From: Erwinia sp. HDF1-3R
GTDB lineage: Bacteria; Pseudomonadota; Gammaproteobacteria; Enterobacterales; Enterobacteriaceae
Direction of reading: 5' to 3'
DNA: 64,000 bases
NCBI RefSeq assembly: GCF_039621855.1
Contig: NZ_CP155071.1
Location: 1,984,001-2,048,000, forward strand
In this document: in pieces, positions 40,186-49,460 of the stretch
How the letters are laid out: every line of letters starts with the position of its first letter
How positions within the stretch are numbered: the first letter of the stretch is position 1
Translations under genes and position numbers: made by a program
Notes under the pieces: model-generated
Databases searched by the model: none
Told to the model about the DNA's origin: nothing
Seen by the model: only the letters and a program-made list of their open reading frames with translations

Positions 40186-41889
40186 TTGAACGGGTTACTA
40201 ACCAGATTAAAAATAAAACCAGCGGGCGTAACGTCAGCAATGAATATCGCGCTGCTCAGCAGCATGATGGCTTTCTCTTCCTTTGCAAACGCCGATGAGA
40301 TACTCAGGGAGGGGGTCACGCCTGCAACGGATGCCAGCCAGATCCCGGCGGCGGCAGAGCAGCGTAAAGATACCGTGGTCGCGGGTATCTCCGAACCTCA
40401 GGGGATTTTTAATCCCTACTTTTTTGTTAACGGCTGGGACGAGAACGTCACCAACGTGATTTTCTCCCGTCTGATTGACTGGGACAGTCAGGGTAAGCTG
40501 GTGCCGGGGCTGGCAGCAAGCTGGACCGTCAGTCCTGATAATAAAGTCTATACCATCAAACTGCGCCCGAACCTGACCTTCAGCGATGGCTCTCCGCTCA
40601 CCGCTGCTGACGTCGCCTTTACCCTCACCGTGCTATACGATCCGCACTATGATGGGGATACCGATATCACCCTCGCCAATATTGCCGGTGGCGCCGGGTA
40701 TAAAGCCGGTAAGGCCGACAGCGTCAGTGGCCTGAAGGTGATTGACCCGCTGACGTTACAGGTCACTACCACCCAGCCAGGTGCTACCACGCTCGCAAAG
40801 ATCGGCGGGCCGGTGCTGTCCAAAGCCTGGTACGGCAAAGGTTATCAGCGCGGTAATCTGGATTATCTGCGGACTCTGCACGGCAAACCGCTGGGCAACG
40901 GGCCTTACGTCTACGATAAATACCTTCCCGGTCAGGAGATCCGCTTTCACGCCAATAGCCATTTTTATCGCGGTACGCCACCCACGCCGCGCTTTATCTA
41001 TCGTGTTACGAATCCCTCTACCAACTTCCAGCTGTTCCAGACTGGCGAAACCGACTACGACGCGTTCACATCGCGTCCGGATGATATTGAGCAGCTGAAG
41101 CTGCTCGGCTTTGCCAATATAAATCTGTACGGCTCAAGTGATTACAGCAAGGTGGAATTCAACGTTCGACGTCCGGCGCTGCAGGATGTGAAAGTGCGTC
41201 AGGCGCTGATCTACGGGCTGGACCGTCAGAAGCTGATCGATGTGGTGTATCAGGGCTACGGCAGGGTAGCTAATGAACCCATTGCGCCGATCTCCTGGGC
41301 TTATGACACCCAGGGGGTAAATCCCTATAAATACGACCCGGCGCAGGCCAGCAGGCTGCTGGATGAGGCGGGCTGGAAGCCGGGACCCGACGGTATTCGC
41401 GTTAAAGCGGGTAAGCGGCTGGAACTGACGCTGCTGGTGAGCAAGAAAGTGCTTAATGATGCGCTGATCCCTATTGCTAAAGAGAACTGGCGGCAGATTG
41501 GCGTGCTGCTGAAGCCGCAGGTGGTGGATTTCAATGCGCTGATGGCGCAGCGCAAAGCGGGTAACTATGACCTGGCCTCTTTCAGTACCAGTACGCTGAA
41601 CGACCCCCACGACGGCGTCTGGGACTTCTACAGTACCGAGGCGAAAGAGTCCGGGTATAACAATCCGCAGGTCGACAAGCTTATCGGCGAGGGTAATGCG
41701 GTGCTGGACGTTGATAAACGTAAACCCATTTATCATCAGCTATACCAGGTGCTGGCAGCCGATCCGCCGGCGATCCTGCTGGGCTACCGGCAGATCCTCT
41801 CGGCAAGCAGCGCCAGGGTCAGCGGCTTTAAACCCGATATCTATAACGGGCTCACCGGCAGCCTGCCGGATGTGAAAATCACCCGATAA
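40186..41889 (+). CDS. Peptide/nickel-type ABC transporter, periplasmic binding protein
   Basis: 567 aa of the SBP_bac_5 family (DppA/OppA/NikA type). A signal peptide is visible (NIALLSSMMAFSSFANA), and the mature protein begins with DEILREG. Family features include LVPGLAASWTVSPDNKVYTI, FSDGSPLTAADVAF, DVKVRQALIYGLDRQKL and ASRLLDEAGW. It starts at TTG 40186 with a GAGGG site; internal Met21 is the nearest ATG-type start but would leave a shorter signal. The ligand cannot be told from sequence; oligopeptides, metals and glutathione are all handled by relatives. It heads a five-gene importer operon. Confidence 0.9.
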   Translation: MNGLLTRLKIKPAGVTSAMNIALLSSMMAFSSFANADEILREGVTPATDASQIPAAAEQRKDTVVAGISEPQGIFNPYFFVNGWDENVTNVIFSRLIDWDSQGKLVPGLAASWTVSPDNKVYTIKLRPNLTFSDGSPLTAADVAFTLTVLYDPHYDGDTDITLANIAGGAGYKAGKADSVSGLKVIDPLTLQVTTTQPGATTLAKIGGPVLSKAWYGKGYQRGNLDYLRTLHGKPLGNGPYVYDKYLPGQEIRFHANSHFYRGTPPTPRFIYRVTNPSTNFQLFQTGETDYDAFTSRPDDIEQLKLLGFANINLYGSSDYSKVEFNVRRPALQDVKVRQALIYGLDRQKLIDVVYQGYGRVANEPIAPISWAYDTQGVNPYKYDPAQASRLLDEAGWKPGPDGIRVKAGKRLELTLLVSKKVLNDALIPIAKENWRQIGVLLKPQVVDFNALMAQRKAGNYDLASFSTSTLNDPHDGVWDFYSTEAKESGYNNPQVDKLIGEGNAVLDVDKRKPIYHQLYQVLAADPPAILLGYRQILSASSARVSGFKPDIYNGLTGSLPDVKITR

Positions 41890-41904
41890 CCCCTCTCTGT
41901 CGCG

Positions 41905-41925
41905 GCCGCCGGGCGTTCCGGCGGC
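41905..41925 (+). other. Stabilising hairpin after the binding-protein gene
   Basis: GCCGCCGG-GCGTT-CCGGCGGC, 16 bases after the stop and 14 before the next ATG. Hairpins here commonly protect the binding-protein mRNA and lower downstream expression in ABC importer operons. Confidence 0.65.
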
Positions 41926-41939
41926 TGTTGGAAAACGTG

Positions 41940-42899
41940 ATGAGAAATTTTATTCTGCGGCGACTGCTGCAAACGCTGCCGATGCTGCTACTCGCCTCAT
42001 TTATTATCTTTATGCTGTTTGCGAAAACCCCCGGCGACTTTATTGATGGCAATATCACGCTTACCGCCGCCCGCGCCGCAGAGCTGAAGGCTATTTATGG
42101 CCTCGACCAGCCGCTGTTCAGCCGCTATCTGCACTGGCTTGCTCAGCTGGTACGCGGAGATCTGGGCTTCTCGCTGCAATATCAGATCCCGGTCAGTCAG
42201 CTGCTCGATCAGTACATCTGGAACTCCTTCCTGCTGGCGATCGTTGCGCTGGTGCTTTACTGGGGCATCGGGCTTACGGTCGGCGTTGCCTCGGCGATGA
42301 AACCCAATTCGCTGTTCGACCATCTGGTCAGCATCCTGGTCTTCGCCGCCATGTCGTTCCCTACCTTTTTCCTCTGCCTGCTGCTTATTAAATGGTTTGC
42401 CGTCGATCTGCACTGGCTTCCGGTGGGTGGCATGACGAATACCGGCAGCGACGCGACCGGCTGGGCGTGGGTCATGCAGGTGGCTGCACACCTGGCGCTG
42501 CCGGTTGTGGCGCTGGTGATGCTTCAGGCGGGCAGCCTGACGCGCTATTTTCGCGCCAGCATGCTGGACGTGGTGAAGATGGATTTTATCCGCACCGCAC
42601 GCGCCAAAGGACTGCGCGAACGCACGGTGATCTTCCGTCACGCGCTGCGCAATGCGCTACTGCCGGTGATTACCCTGCTCGGGTTTGAACTGCCCGGACT
42701 CTTCTCCGGCGCCATTATTACGGAAAAGGTCTTTAACTGGCCCGGTGCCGGGCATATCCATATCGACTCGCTGGCCGCCCGGGATTACCCGGTGCTGATG
42801 GGCTTCACCCTGTTTCTGGCGGTATTAACCATTCTCGGCAACCTGATTGCCGACGTGCTTTACGCGTGGGCTGACCCGCGCATTCGTGTGAGGTCGTGA
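41940..42899 (+). CDS. ABC transporter permease, DppB/OppB type
   Basis: 319 aa with the typical first helix FILRRLLQTLPMLLLASFIIF and TPGDF just after it. The permease loop contains RASMLDVVKMDFIRTARAKGL (EAA-like coupling helix). It ends DVLYAWADPRIRVRS, as in DppB-type proteins. A TTG four codons earlier is possible; ATG 41940 has GGAAAA at a suitable distance. Its stop overlaps the start of the second permease. Confidence 0.92.
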   Translation: MRNFILRRLLQTLPMLLLASFIIFMLFAKTPGDFIDGNITLTAARAAELKAIYGLDQPLFSRYLHWLAQLVRGDLGFSLQYQIPVSQLLDQYIWNSFLLAIVALVLYWGIGLTVGVASAMKPNSLFDHLVSILVFAAMSFPTFFLCLLLIKWFAVDLHWLPVGGMTNTGSDATGWAWVMQVAAHLALPVVALVMLQAGSLTRYFRASMLDVVKMDFIRTARAKGLRERTVIFRHALRNALLPVITLLGFELPGLFSGAIITEKVFNWPGAGHIHIDSLAARDYPVLMGFTLFLAVLTILGNLIADVLYAWADPRIRVRS

Positions 42900-43846
42900 T
42901 GCTCAGTTCGTTATTTTCAACCGGTCGCCGCCTGCGTAAAGCGGAATTACCGATGCTGGCACAGGTGACGCCCTCCCCATGGCATCAGGCCTGGCACGCG
43001 CTGCGCCGGAACCCGCTGGCGATGCTGTGCCTGTTATTACTGACTGTGATGGCCGTCTGGTGCGTACTCGGCCCGCTCTGGTCACCGTGGCAGGATGATG
43101 CCACCGATGCGCTAATGATCAATAAACCGCCCGGCGCCGCGCACTGGCTTGGGACGGATTTTCTCGGCCGTGACGTGTATACCCGTCTGCTGATGGCCGG
43201 CCGCATCTCGCTGATTATCGGCCTGCTCACCATGCTGCTCTCCGTGACGCTTGGTTATCTGCTCGGCGCGGTATCAGGCTATGCGGGTGGTCTGACCGAT
43301 AAGATTATTATGCGGCTGGCAGACCTGGTGATGACCATTCCCGGGCTGCCGCTGCTGATTGTGGCCGGGGCGATGCTTTCGGAACTCGATTTCTCACCGG
43401 ATTCGCGTATCTATATGGTGGTGGTGATGTTAAGCCTGCTGGAGTGGCCAAAGCTGGCGCGGCTGGTGCGCGGGCAGATCCTCTCCCTGCGCGAGCGCGA
43501 TTTTATGCTGGCGACGCGCATCCTTGGCCTCTCATCGCGCCGCCGTCTGTTTGGACATCTGCTGCCCAACACTGTCCCGATTCTGGTGGTCATGGCAACC
43601 ATGGCGGTGGCGAATGCCATTCTTAGCGAATCCGCGCTGAGCTATCTGGGGCTTGGCGTCGTGCCGCCGATGCCTTCATGGGGCAATATGATGGATGCGG
43701 CCAACAGCCTGATCGATTTTCAGCGCCGCCCGTGGCTGTGGATGCCGCCGGGTATCGCCATTTTTATCACCGTCATCGCCATTAATGTGCTGGGCGATGG
43801 CCTGCGCGATGCGCTGGATCCGAAGATGAAAAGGAGTCTGAAGTGA
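42899..43846 (+). CDS. ABC transporter permease, DppC/OppC type
   Basis: 315 aa. The N-terminal OppC region (WHQAWHALRRNPLAMLCLLL) is followed by the signature AHWLGTDFLGRDVYTRLL and the coupling loop RERDFMLATRILGLSSRR. It ends GDGLRDALDPKMKRSLK. ATG 42899 shares bases with the previous stop; a GTG one codon earlier is the alternative. It is coupled to the ATPase gene by a four-base overlap. Confidence 0.92.
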   Translation: MLSSLFSTGRRLRKAELPMLAQVTPSPWHQAWHALRRNPLAMLCLLLLTVMAVWCVLGPLWSPWQDDATDALMINKPPGAAHWLGTDFLGRDVYTRLLMAGRISLIIGLLTMLLSVTLGYLLGAVSGYAGGLTDKIIMRLADLVMTIPGLPLLIVAGAMLSELDFSPDSRIYMVVVMLSLLEWPKLARLVRGQILSLRERDFMLATRILGLSSRRRLFGHLLPNTVPILVVMATMAVANAILSESALSYLGLGVVPPMPSWGNMMDAANSLIDFQRRPWLWMPPGIAIFITVIAINVLGDGLRDALDPKMKRSLK

Positions 43847-44907
43847 GCGCGCCGCTGATCGCTTTTGACCGGTTATCCGTCTCGTTTGCCGCCGGGCAGG
43901 GCCGCGTACGGGCGGTGCAGGAGGTCTCCTTTTCGATCAATGCCGGGCAGACTCTCGGCATTGTGGGTGAGTCGGGCTGCGGTAAGAGCGTCACCGCGAT
44001 GTCGCTTATGGGTCTGCTTCCGCCTCAGGCGGCGCGCATCGACGGCGGCGAGATTCGCTTCCAGGGCAGCGATCTGCTGCGGCTCAAATCTACAAAGATG
44101 GCCGATCTGCGTGGCAACGAGCTGGCGATGATTTTTCAGGAGCCGATGAGCGCCCTGAATCCGGTGCTGACGATTGGCGAACAGCTGTGCGAGCCGCTAA
44201 TCCGCCACCGCGCAGCGTCGCCCAAAGCCGCCTGGCAGCAGGCGACGCGGCTGATCTCTGAGGTGGGGCTGGCGGGGGCGGAGAAGCTGATGCGCGCCTA
44301 CCCACATCAGCTATCCGGCGGTATGCTCCAGCGCATAATGATCGCCATGGCGCTGAGCTGTAAGCCGAAGCTGCTGATTGCCGATGAGCCGACCACCGCG
44401 CTGGATGTGACCGTACAGGCGCAAATCCTGCAGCTGCTGCGAGACCAGGCGCGGGCACACCGGATGGCGCTGATGCTGATCACCCATGACTTAGGCGTTA
44501 TCGCACAGATGGCGGAGCAGGTAGTGGTGATGTATGCCGGACGTATCGTCGAGCAGGGACCCACCGCTGAAGTACTGCGTAACCCGCTGCATCCTTATAC
44601 CCGGGGACTTATCGCCTCGCGTCCGGTGCCGGGAGAACGGCGGCGGCGGCTCTACTCGATCCCCGGTCAGGTGCCGGATCTGGCCGCACTGCCGCCTTAC
44701 TGCGCCTTCGTGGACCGCTGCGACCGGGCAACCGCGCGCTGTCGTCGCGGCATTCCTCCTTTGGTTGGACAGGCGCCACAGTTGGTCAGACAGGCGCCAC
44801 AGTTGCTCAGACAGGCGCGACAGCCGGGCGGAGAGGTGCAGAAGTCGGTCAGACAGGTGCGACAGGCAGCCTGTTTCCACAGTGCGTTAGCGGAGCCAGT
44901 AAAATGA
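43843..44907 (+). CDS. ABC transporter ATPase, DppD/OppD type, with repeat-expanded C terminus
   Basis: 354 aa. Walker A is GESGCGKSVT, the signature LSGGMLQRIMIAMAL and Walker B LLIADEPTTALD. The C-terminal oligopeptide-transporter domain has GQVPDLAALPPYCAFVDRC (a conserved Cys block). The tail between RCRRGIPPL and the final ACFH is unusual: five 21-bp units encode QAPQLVR-like heptapeptides, where relatives have a short linker. Start is GTG 43843. It overlaps both neighbours by four bases. Confidence 0.92.
   Translation: MSAPLIAFDRLSVSFAAGQGRVRAVQEVSFSINAGQTLGIVGESGCGKSVTAMSLMGLLPPQAARIDGGEIRFQGSDLLRLKSTKMADLRGNELAMIFQEPMSALNPVLTIGEQLCEPLIRHRAASPKAAWQQATRLISEVGLAGAEKLMRAYPHQLSGGMLQRIMIAMALSCKPKLLIADEPTTALDVTVQAQILQLLRDQARAHRMALMLITHDLGVIAQMAEQVVVMYAGRIVEQGPTAEVLRNPLHPYTRGLIASRPVPGERRRRLYSIPGQVPDLAALPPYCAFVDRCDRATARCRRGIPPLVGQAPQLVRQAPQLLRQARQPGGEVQKSVRQVRQAACFHSALAEPVK
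44761..44865 (+). repeat. 21-bp in-frame repeats in the DppD-type gene
   Basis: Five units of 21 bases (TTGGTCAGACAGGCGCCACA form), the fourth degenerate, code for repeated (V/L)(R/G)QAPQL. The first three differ by only a few bases. Confidence 0.85.
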
Positions 44908-45872
44908 ACGCCGAGTATGTTATTGAAGTGGAAGGGCTGAAAAAGCACTTCCCGCTGCGTGACGGGCTGTTTGGCCGGGAAACCGGGCAGCTCCGCGCGG
45001 TAGATGGTGTGAGTTTCCGTATCCGGCAGGGGACGATTTTTGGGCTGGTGGGGGAGTCAGGAAGCGGTAAAACCACGGTTGGCCGCACGCTGCTGGGGCT
45101 GTATGACAAAACGGCGGGCAGCGTGAAATATCGCGGGCAGGAGACAGAGACGCTATCGCAGGCGGAACTGCGCGCGCTGCGGCCAAAGATACAGCTGGTG
45201 TTTCAGGATCCTTACAGCTCGCTGAACCCGCGCATTCGCGTCGGCGACGCCATTGGTGAAGCGATGCTGGAGCACAAGCTCTGCAGCCGTGCGGCACTGT
45301 ATGACAGGGTGATTGATGTCATGAAAGTTTGCGGCCTCGCCCCCGAACATTACGACCGTTTTCCGCATGAGTTCTCCGGCGGTCAGCGTCAGCGCATCGG
45401 CATTGCCCGTGCACTGATCCTCAATCCGGATTTTATTGTTGCCGATGAGCCCATTTCGGCGCTGGACGTTTCGATTCAGGCGCAGATTATCAATCTGTTT
45501 TCCGATCTGCGCGATGAGCGCGGTGTAACCTTTCTGTTTATCTCCCACGATCTCGGCGTGGTCGAGCATCTGTGCGATGACGTTGCGGTAATGTATCTTG
45601 GCCAGCTGGTGGAGACCGCCAGCCGTGACGCGCTGTTCAGCCAGCCGCTGCACCCCTACACGCAGGCGCTGCTGGCTGCGGTACCCACGCTGGACCCGGG
45701 CAGTGAACCAACAGCGATAGTCCAGGGCGAGATCCCCGATCCTTCACGTCCTCCCTCCGGGTGTCGCTTCTCTGCCCGCTGCCCACTGGCAACGGCTCTC
45801 TGCCGTCGGGAACCTCCCGTGCTGCGGCAGGTTGCGCGTGAGCACTTTGTCGCGTGTCATTTGGTGGAGTAG
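44904..45872 (+). CDS. ABC transporter ATPase, DppF/OppF type
   Basis: 322 aa. Walker A GESGSGKTT, Q-loop VFQDPYSSLNPR, signature FSGGQRQRIGIARAL, Walker B FIVADEPISALD. The OppF C-terminal domain contains GEIPDPSRPPSGCRFSARC and ends FVACHLVE. With the preceding gene it forms the ATPase pair of the importer. ATG overlaps the previous stop. It is the last gene of the operon, ending 24 bases from the stop of the convergent benE-like gene. Confidence 0.94.
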   Translation: MNAEYVIEVEGLKKHFPLRDGLFGRETGQLRAVDGVSFRIRQGTIFGLVGESGSGKTTVGRTLLGLYDKTAGSVKYRGQETETLSQAELRALRPKIQLVFQDPYSSLNPRIRVGDAIGEAMLEHKLCSRAALYDRVIDVMKVCGLAPEHYDRFPHEFSGGQRQRIGIARALILNPDFIVADEPISALDVSIQAQIINLFSDLRDERGVTFLFISHDLGVVEHLCDDVAVMYLGQLVETASRDALFSQPLHPYTQALLAAVPTLDPGSEPTAIVQGEIPDPSRPPSGCRFSARCPLATALCRREPPVLRQVAREHFVACHLVE

Positions 45873-45896
45873 AAGGCAGGGCATCGAATGGGTGGA

Positions 45897-47087
45897 TTAA
45901 TTCTGACCTCTCCCGAGGCCGGGGAGGGAGAAGATCAGATGGCACAGCACGCCGCCGACCAGCCCCCAGAAGGCCGCGCCTATTCCCAGCATCGTCAGAC
46001 CGGAGGCGGTGATCAGAAAGGTAATCACCGCCGCTTCACGCTGTTTCTCATTCGCCACGGCGCGCTGCAGGCTGCCTGCCAGGGTACCCAGCAGCGCCAG
46101 CCCGGCAAGGGTATGAATCAACGCGGGCGGCAGGGCACTAAACAGCTGCCCGATGGCCGCGCCAAATAGCCCGGCCAGCAGATAGAAGAAGCCCGCGCAG
46201 GCGGCAGCCCAGTAGCGGCGCTGCGGATCGGGATGCACATCCGGGCCCATGCAGATTGCTGCGGTAATGGCTGCGATGCAGACGGTAAAGCCGCCAAACG
46301 GGGCCAGGAGCAGGGCGGTCAGGCCGGTCCAGCTCATTAATGAAGAGACGGGAGCCGGATAGCCCGCAGCCTGGAGGGTAGCGATACCGGGCGCATTTTG
46401 CGAGGCCATGGTGACCAGGAAAAAAGGGATGCCGATACCCAGCAGCGTCGACAGGGTAAAGTGCGGCGCGATAAACTGCGGCATGGCTAAGCGAACCGGC
46501 TGAGAAGAAAAATGGATCTCGCCGCTCGCCGCCGCGATCGCTAATCCCGCCAGCAGGGTTATCACTATCGCATAGCGGGGCAGGTAGCGTCGTGACAGCA
46601 GCCAGACCAGGCACATGCTGGCGGTCAGCGTAAAGTTCAGCTTCAGCGCCCCCACGGCGTCCAGCCCAAATCGCAGCAGGATCCCCGCCAGCATGGCTGC
46701 TGAAATGGCCTGTGGGATATGACCGATCAGCCGGGCAAACAGACCGGTGACGCCGCAGAGGAAAATTAATCCGGCAGCAAACACAAACACCCCAATGGCC
46801 TGGTCGAGTGGCGTTCCCGGCAGACTGGTGACCAGCAGGGCGGCCCCCGGCGTCGACCAGGCGGTAAGGATCGGGGCGCGATACGAGAGTGAAAGCCCCA
46901 GCGACGTTACACCCATTGCCAGCCCCAGCATGGTCAGCCAGCCGCCGGTCTGGAGTTCACTGGCACCCGCCGCGCCTGCGGCCTGGAAAATAATAGCGGC
47001 GGAGCTGGTATAACCCACCAGCACGGCGACAAATCCGGCACTCATCGCCTGTATCGTCAGATGGCGAAGCGACAACTCTGGGCGCAT
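45897..47087 (-). CDS. BenE-family (YdcO-like) transporter
   Basis: 396 aa, highly hydrophobic, with about 11-12 membrane segments. It starts MRPELSLRHLTIQAMSAGF, then GYTSSAAIIFQAA. It belongs to the benzoate:H+ symporter family. In E. coli the paralogue YdcO is next to SutR (YdcN), and here the neighbour is a divergent SutR-like gene, so this is best read as the YdcO branch; its substrate is not established. The shared upstream region has a palindrome and 13-bp iterons. Confidence 0.9.
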   Translation of the reverse strand: MRPELSLRHLTIQAMSAGFVAVLVGYTSSAAIIFQAAGAAGASELQTGGWLTMLGLAMGVTSLGLSLSYRAPILTAWSTPGAALLVTSLPGTPLDQAIGVFVFAAGLIFLCGVTGLFARLIGHIPQAISAAMLAGILLRFGLDAVGALKLNFTLTASMCLVWLLSRRYLPRYAIVITLLAGLAIAAASGEIHFSSQPVRLAMPQFIAPHFTLSTLLGIGIPFFLVTMASQNAPGIATLQAAGYPAPVSSLMSWTGLTALLLAPFGGFTVCIAAITAAICMGPDVHPDPQRRYWAAACAGFFYLLAGLFGAAIGQLFSALPPALIHTLAGLALLGTLAGSLQRAVANEKQREAAVITFLITASGLTMLGIGAAFWGLVGGVLCHLIFSLPGLGRGQN

Positions 47088-47128
47088 GTTGACCTCGGAT
47101 TAGCACTGGGATGAGACACAAGCTATCA

Positions 47129-47148
47129 TTGTGCGTTATAGCGCACAA
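47129..47148. promoter_or_regulatory. Palindrome upstream of the benE-like gene
   Basis: TTGTGCG-TTATAG-CGCACAA. One half (GCACAA) is also the start of each downstream 13-bp direct repeat. Its position, about 40-60 bases before the transporter start, suits an operator for the divergent regulator (inference). Confidence 0.6.
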
Positions 47149-47194
47149 GATTAACGCACAAGATTAACGTACAAGATTAACGCACAAGATTAAC
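47143..47194. repeat. Four 13-bp direct repeats (iterons)
   Basis: GCACAAGATTAAC repeated four times without gaps at 47143, 47156, 47169 (one change, GT for GC) and 47182. They begin inside the palindrome's right arm. Thirteen bases is not a whole helical turn, so successive copies face different sides of the helix. Confidence 0.9.
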
Positions 47195-47427
47195 GCTCAT
47201 TCAGGTCATTGCGGCGCGGGTGGCTTGACCGAATAAATTTTTGACCTGCAATAAAATCATTTCCCTCAGAGCGGCGTCCCCTTTAGTCTCAGGTAAAATA
47301 AAGAGGCCGTGACAGCTTAACCGTGCGGGCGAGACCGCTTAATCGGGATGGCGAGATGCGCCAGCACCGGGAAGCCGTTATGCTTTTGCCCGATCTGGAA
47401 GAGATGTGTAAGAGTTGTGGAGGAGAA

Positions 47428-48009
47428 ATGGACGAGGGCTACCCTGAACCCGGTCAGACGCTAAAATCCCTGCGCACAGAACGTGCATGGAGTCTCAGCG
47501 AAGCCGCGCTGCACACCGGCGTCAGTAAAGCCATGCTGGGCCAGATAGAGCGGGGTGAATCCAGCCCCACGGTGGCAACCCTGTGGAAAATTGCTACCGG
47601 CTTTAATGCGCCGTTTTCGCTGTTTATTTCAGGCATCGGGCCCTGCGCACCTCCCGCGACGGTGCTGCGCAGTGAGAAATTACCGTTGTGGCAGCAGCGC
47701 AGCGCTACCATGCAGGCTGCCTCCCTGTTTCCTTACGACAAAACCCTGGGATTAGACATGCTGACCGTTGAGCTGGCACCGGGCGGGATCAGTGAATCGG
47801 CGGCTCACGAAAGGGGGGTGATTGAGCATGTGGTGGTGACGGAAGGGGCGCTGATGCTTAACGTTGATGACCACGGGTACAGGCTGGTGGCCGGTGAGGC
47901 GCTGCGCTTTGCGGCTGACCGACCCCACCGTTATCATAATCAGACGCAGGCAAGGGTGCGCTTTTACAGCCTGATACACTATCCGCTGCGCTTAGATAGC
48001 CCGGAATAA
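47428..48009 (+). CDS. SutR-like (YdcN-like) HTH-XRE/cupin transcription regulator
   Basis: 193 aa. An N-terminal HTH_3 domain (LKSLRTERAWSLSEAALHTG then VSKAMLGQIERGESSPTVATL) is joined to a cupin domain (VIEHVVVTEGALMLNVDD, LRFAADRPHRYHNQ). The sequence follows E. coli SutR/YdcN, including the SPTVATLWKIATG stretch and the ending HFxSLIHYP. The frame is open 35 codons upstream; ATG 47428 has a GGAGGAG site and gives the family length. It probably controls the divergent benE-like gene. Confidence 0.9.
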   Translation: MDEGYPEPGQTLKSLRTERAWSLSEAALHTGVSKAMLGQIERGESSPTVATLWKIATGFNAPFSLFISGIGPCAPPATVLRSEKLPLWQQRSATMQAASLFPYDKTLGLDMLTVELAPGGISESAAHERGVIEHVVVTEGALMLNVDDHGYRLVAGEALRFAADRPHRYHNQTQARVRFYSLIHYPLRLDSPE

Positions 48010-48138
48010 GGGTTTAACCGGCAAAGGTGTTACGGCAGGCGTGAATATGAAGAAATAAACTCACCCCCGACTGACCTGACGCAATACTTTGTAAAATAAG
48101 TTTCCGATAATAAGCACTGGCATTCAGAGGGACGGCAG

Positions 48139-49374
48139 ATGAACAGATTACTCGATCGCTTTTTAAATTATGTATCCTGTGACACCCAGTCAAAGAGTCA
48201 CGTGCGGCAGGTTCCCAGCACGGAGGGGCAGTGGACGCTGGCGAGGGTACTGAAGGATGAGCTGGAGGCGCTGGGCCTGAGCAATGTCACCCTTAGCGAA
48301 CACGGCATTGTTATGGCCACTCTGCCGTCTACCGTTTCCTGGCCCGTTCCGGCCATTGGCTTTATCGCGCATATGGACACCTCACCGGATTTCACGGCTA
48401 AGAACGTTAATCCGCAGATTGTTGAGAACTATCGCGGGGGCGACATTGCGCTGGGTAATGGCGAAGAATCCCTTTCGCCGGTGATGTTCCCCGTGCTGCA
48501 CAGCCTGATCGGGCATACGTTAATCACCACCGACGGTAAAACGCTCCTCGGCGCCGACGATAAAGCCGGCGTGGCAGAGATTATGACCGCGCTGGCACGC
48601 CTGCAGGATGAGAATATTCCCCACGGTGATATCTGCGTGGCCTTTACCCCGGATGAAGAAATCGGGAAGGGCACCCGCTGTTTCGACGTGAATGCCTTTG
48701 GTGCGCGATGGGCCTATACCGTCGACGGCAGCGGTATAGGTGAATTTGAATATGAGAATTTCAACGCCGCTTCTGCCACGGTAAAAATCACCGGTAACAA
48801 CGTCCATCCCGGTACGGCAAAGGGCGTGATGGTCAATGCGCTGGATTTAGCGATGCGTTTTCATGCCGCCATGCCGGAAAAAGAGGTTCCCGAGCATACC
48901 TCAGGCTATGAAGGTTTTTACCATCTCCACGGCATCAAAGGGGGCGTGGATAAAGCCGAAATGAACTACATCATCCGTGATTTCAGTCGCGACACGTTTA
49001 AGGCGCGTAAAGCGGTGATGAAGGAAATTGCGGACAGATTAACGCAAACGCTGCATCAGCCCTGTCATATTGAAGTGTCATTCGACGACAGCTATTTCAA
49101 TATGCGGGAAAAGGTAGAGGCGCATCATCATATTATTGATATCGCGCTACAGGCGATACGCGATTGTGATATCGAACCCGATGTTAAGCCCATTCGCGGA
49201 GGAACCGACGGTGCAGCCCTCTCTTTTATGGGCTTACCCTGCCCGAATCTGTTTACCGGTGGCTATAACTATCATGGCAAACATGAGTTTGCCTCGCTGA
49301 ATAATATGGAGAAGGCGGTAACGGTCATTACCCGTATCGCCGCGCTGACCGCAGAAAAGTATGCCGGGCAGTAG
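48139..49374 (+). CDS. pepT: Peptidase T (tripeptidase)
   Basis: 411 aa, M20B zinc aminopeptidase. Metal-binding and catalytic motifs are [27 protein letters not shown] and [12 protein letters not shown], with the final His in NYHGKHEF. It releases the N-terminal residue of tripeptides in the cytoplasm. In E. coli it neighbours potA; here the upstream gene is the SutR-like regulator. ATG 48139 follows GAGGGACGG. Confidence 0.96.
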   Translation: MNRLLDRFLNYVSCDTQSKSHVRQVPSTEGQWTLARVLKDELEALGLSNVTLSEHGIVMATLPSTVSWPVPAIGFIAHMDTSPDFTAKNVNPQIVENYRGGDIALGNGEESLSPVMFPVLHSLIGHTLITTDGKTLLGADDKAGVAEIMTALARLQDENIPHGDICVAFTPDEEIGKGTRCFDVNAFGARWAYTVDGSGIGEFEYENFNAASATVKITGNNVHPGTAKGVMVNALDLAMRFHAAMPEKEVPEHTSGYEGFYHLHGIKGGVDKAEMNYIIRDFSRDTFKARKAVMKEIADRLTQTLHQPCHIEVSFDDSYFNMREKVEAHHHIIDIALQAIRDCDIEPDVKPIRGGTDGAALSFMGLPCPNLFTGGYNYHGKHEFASLNNMEKAVTVITRIAALTAEKYAGQ

Positions 49375-49460
49375 CGCCCGACCTGTTTTACGCTTCCCGT
49401 TTACCGACGGTGCTCTGTTGCGCCGTCGTTAAATCGGCTGCTTATACGCTGAGAGCGCCA

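Noticed and set aside
47143-47194. Short direct repeats considered as a CRISPR fragment
   Set aside because: Repeats are 13 bases with no spacers between them, and no cas genes are nearby; iterons or operator half-sites fit better.
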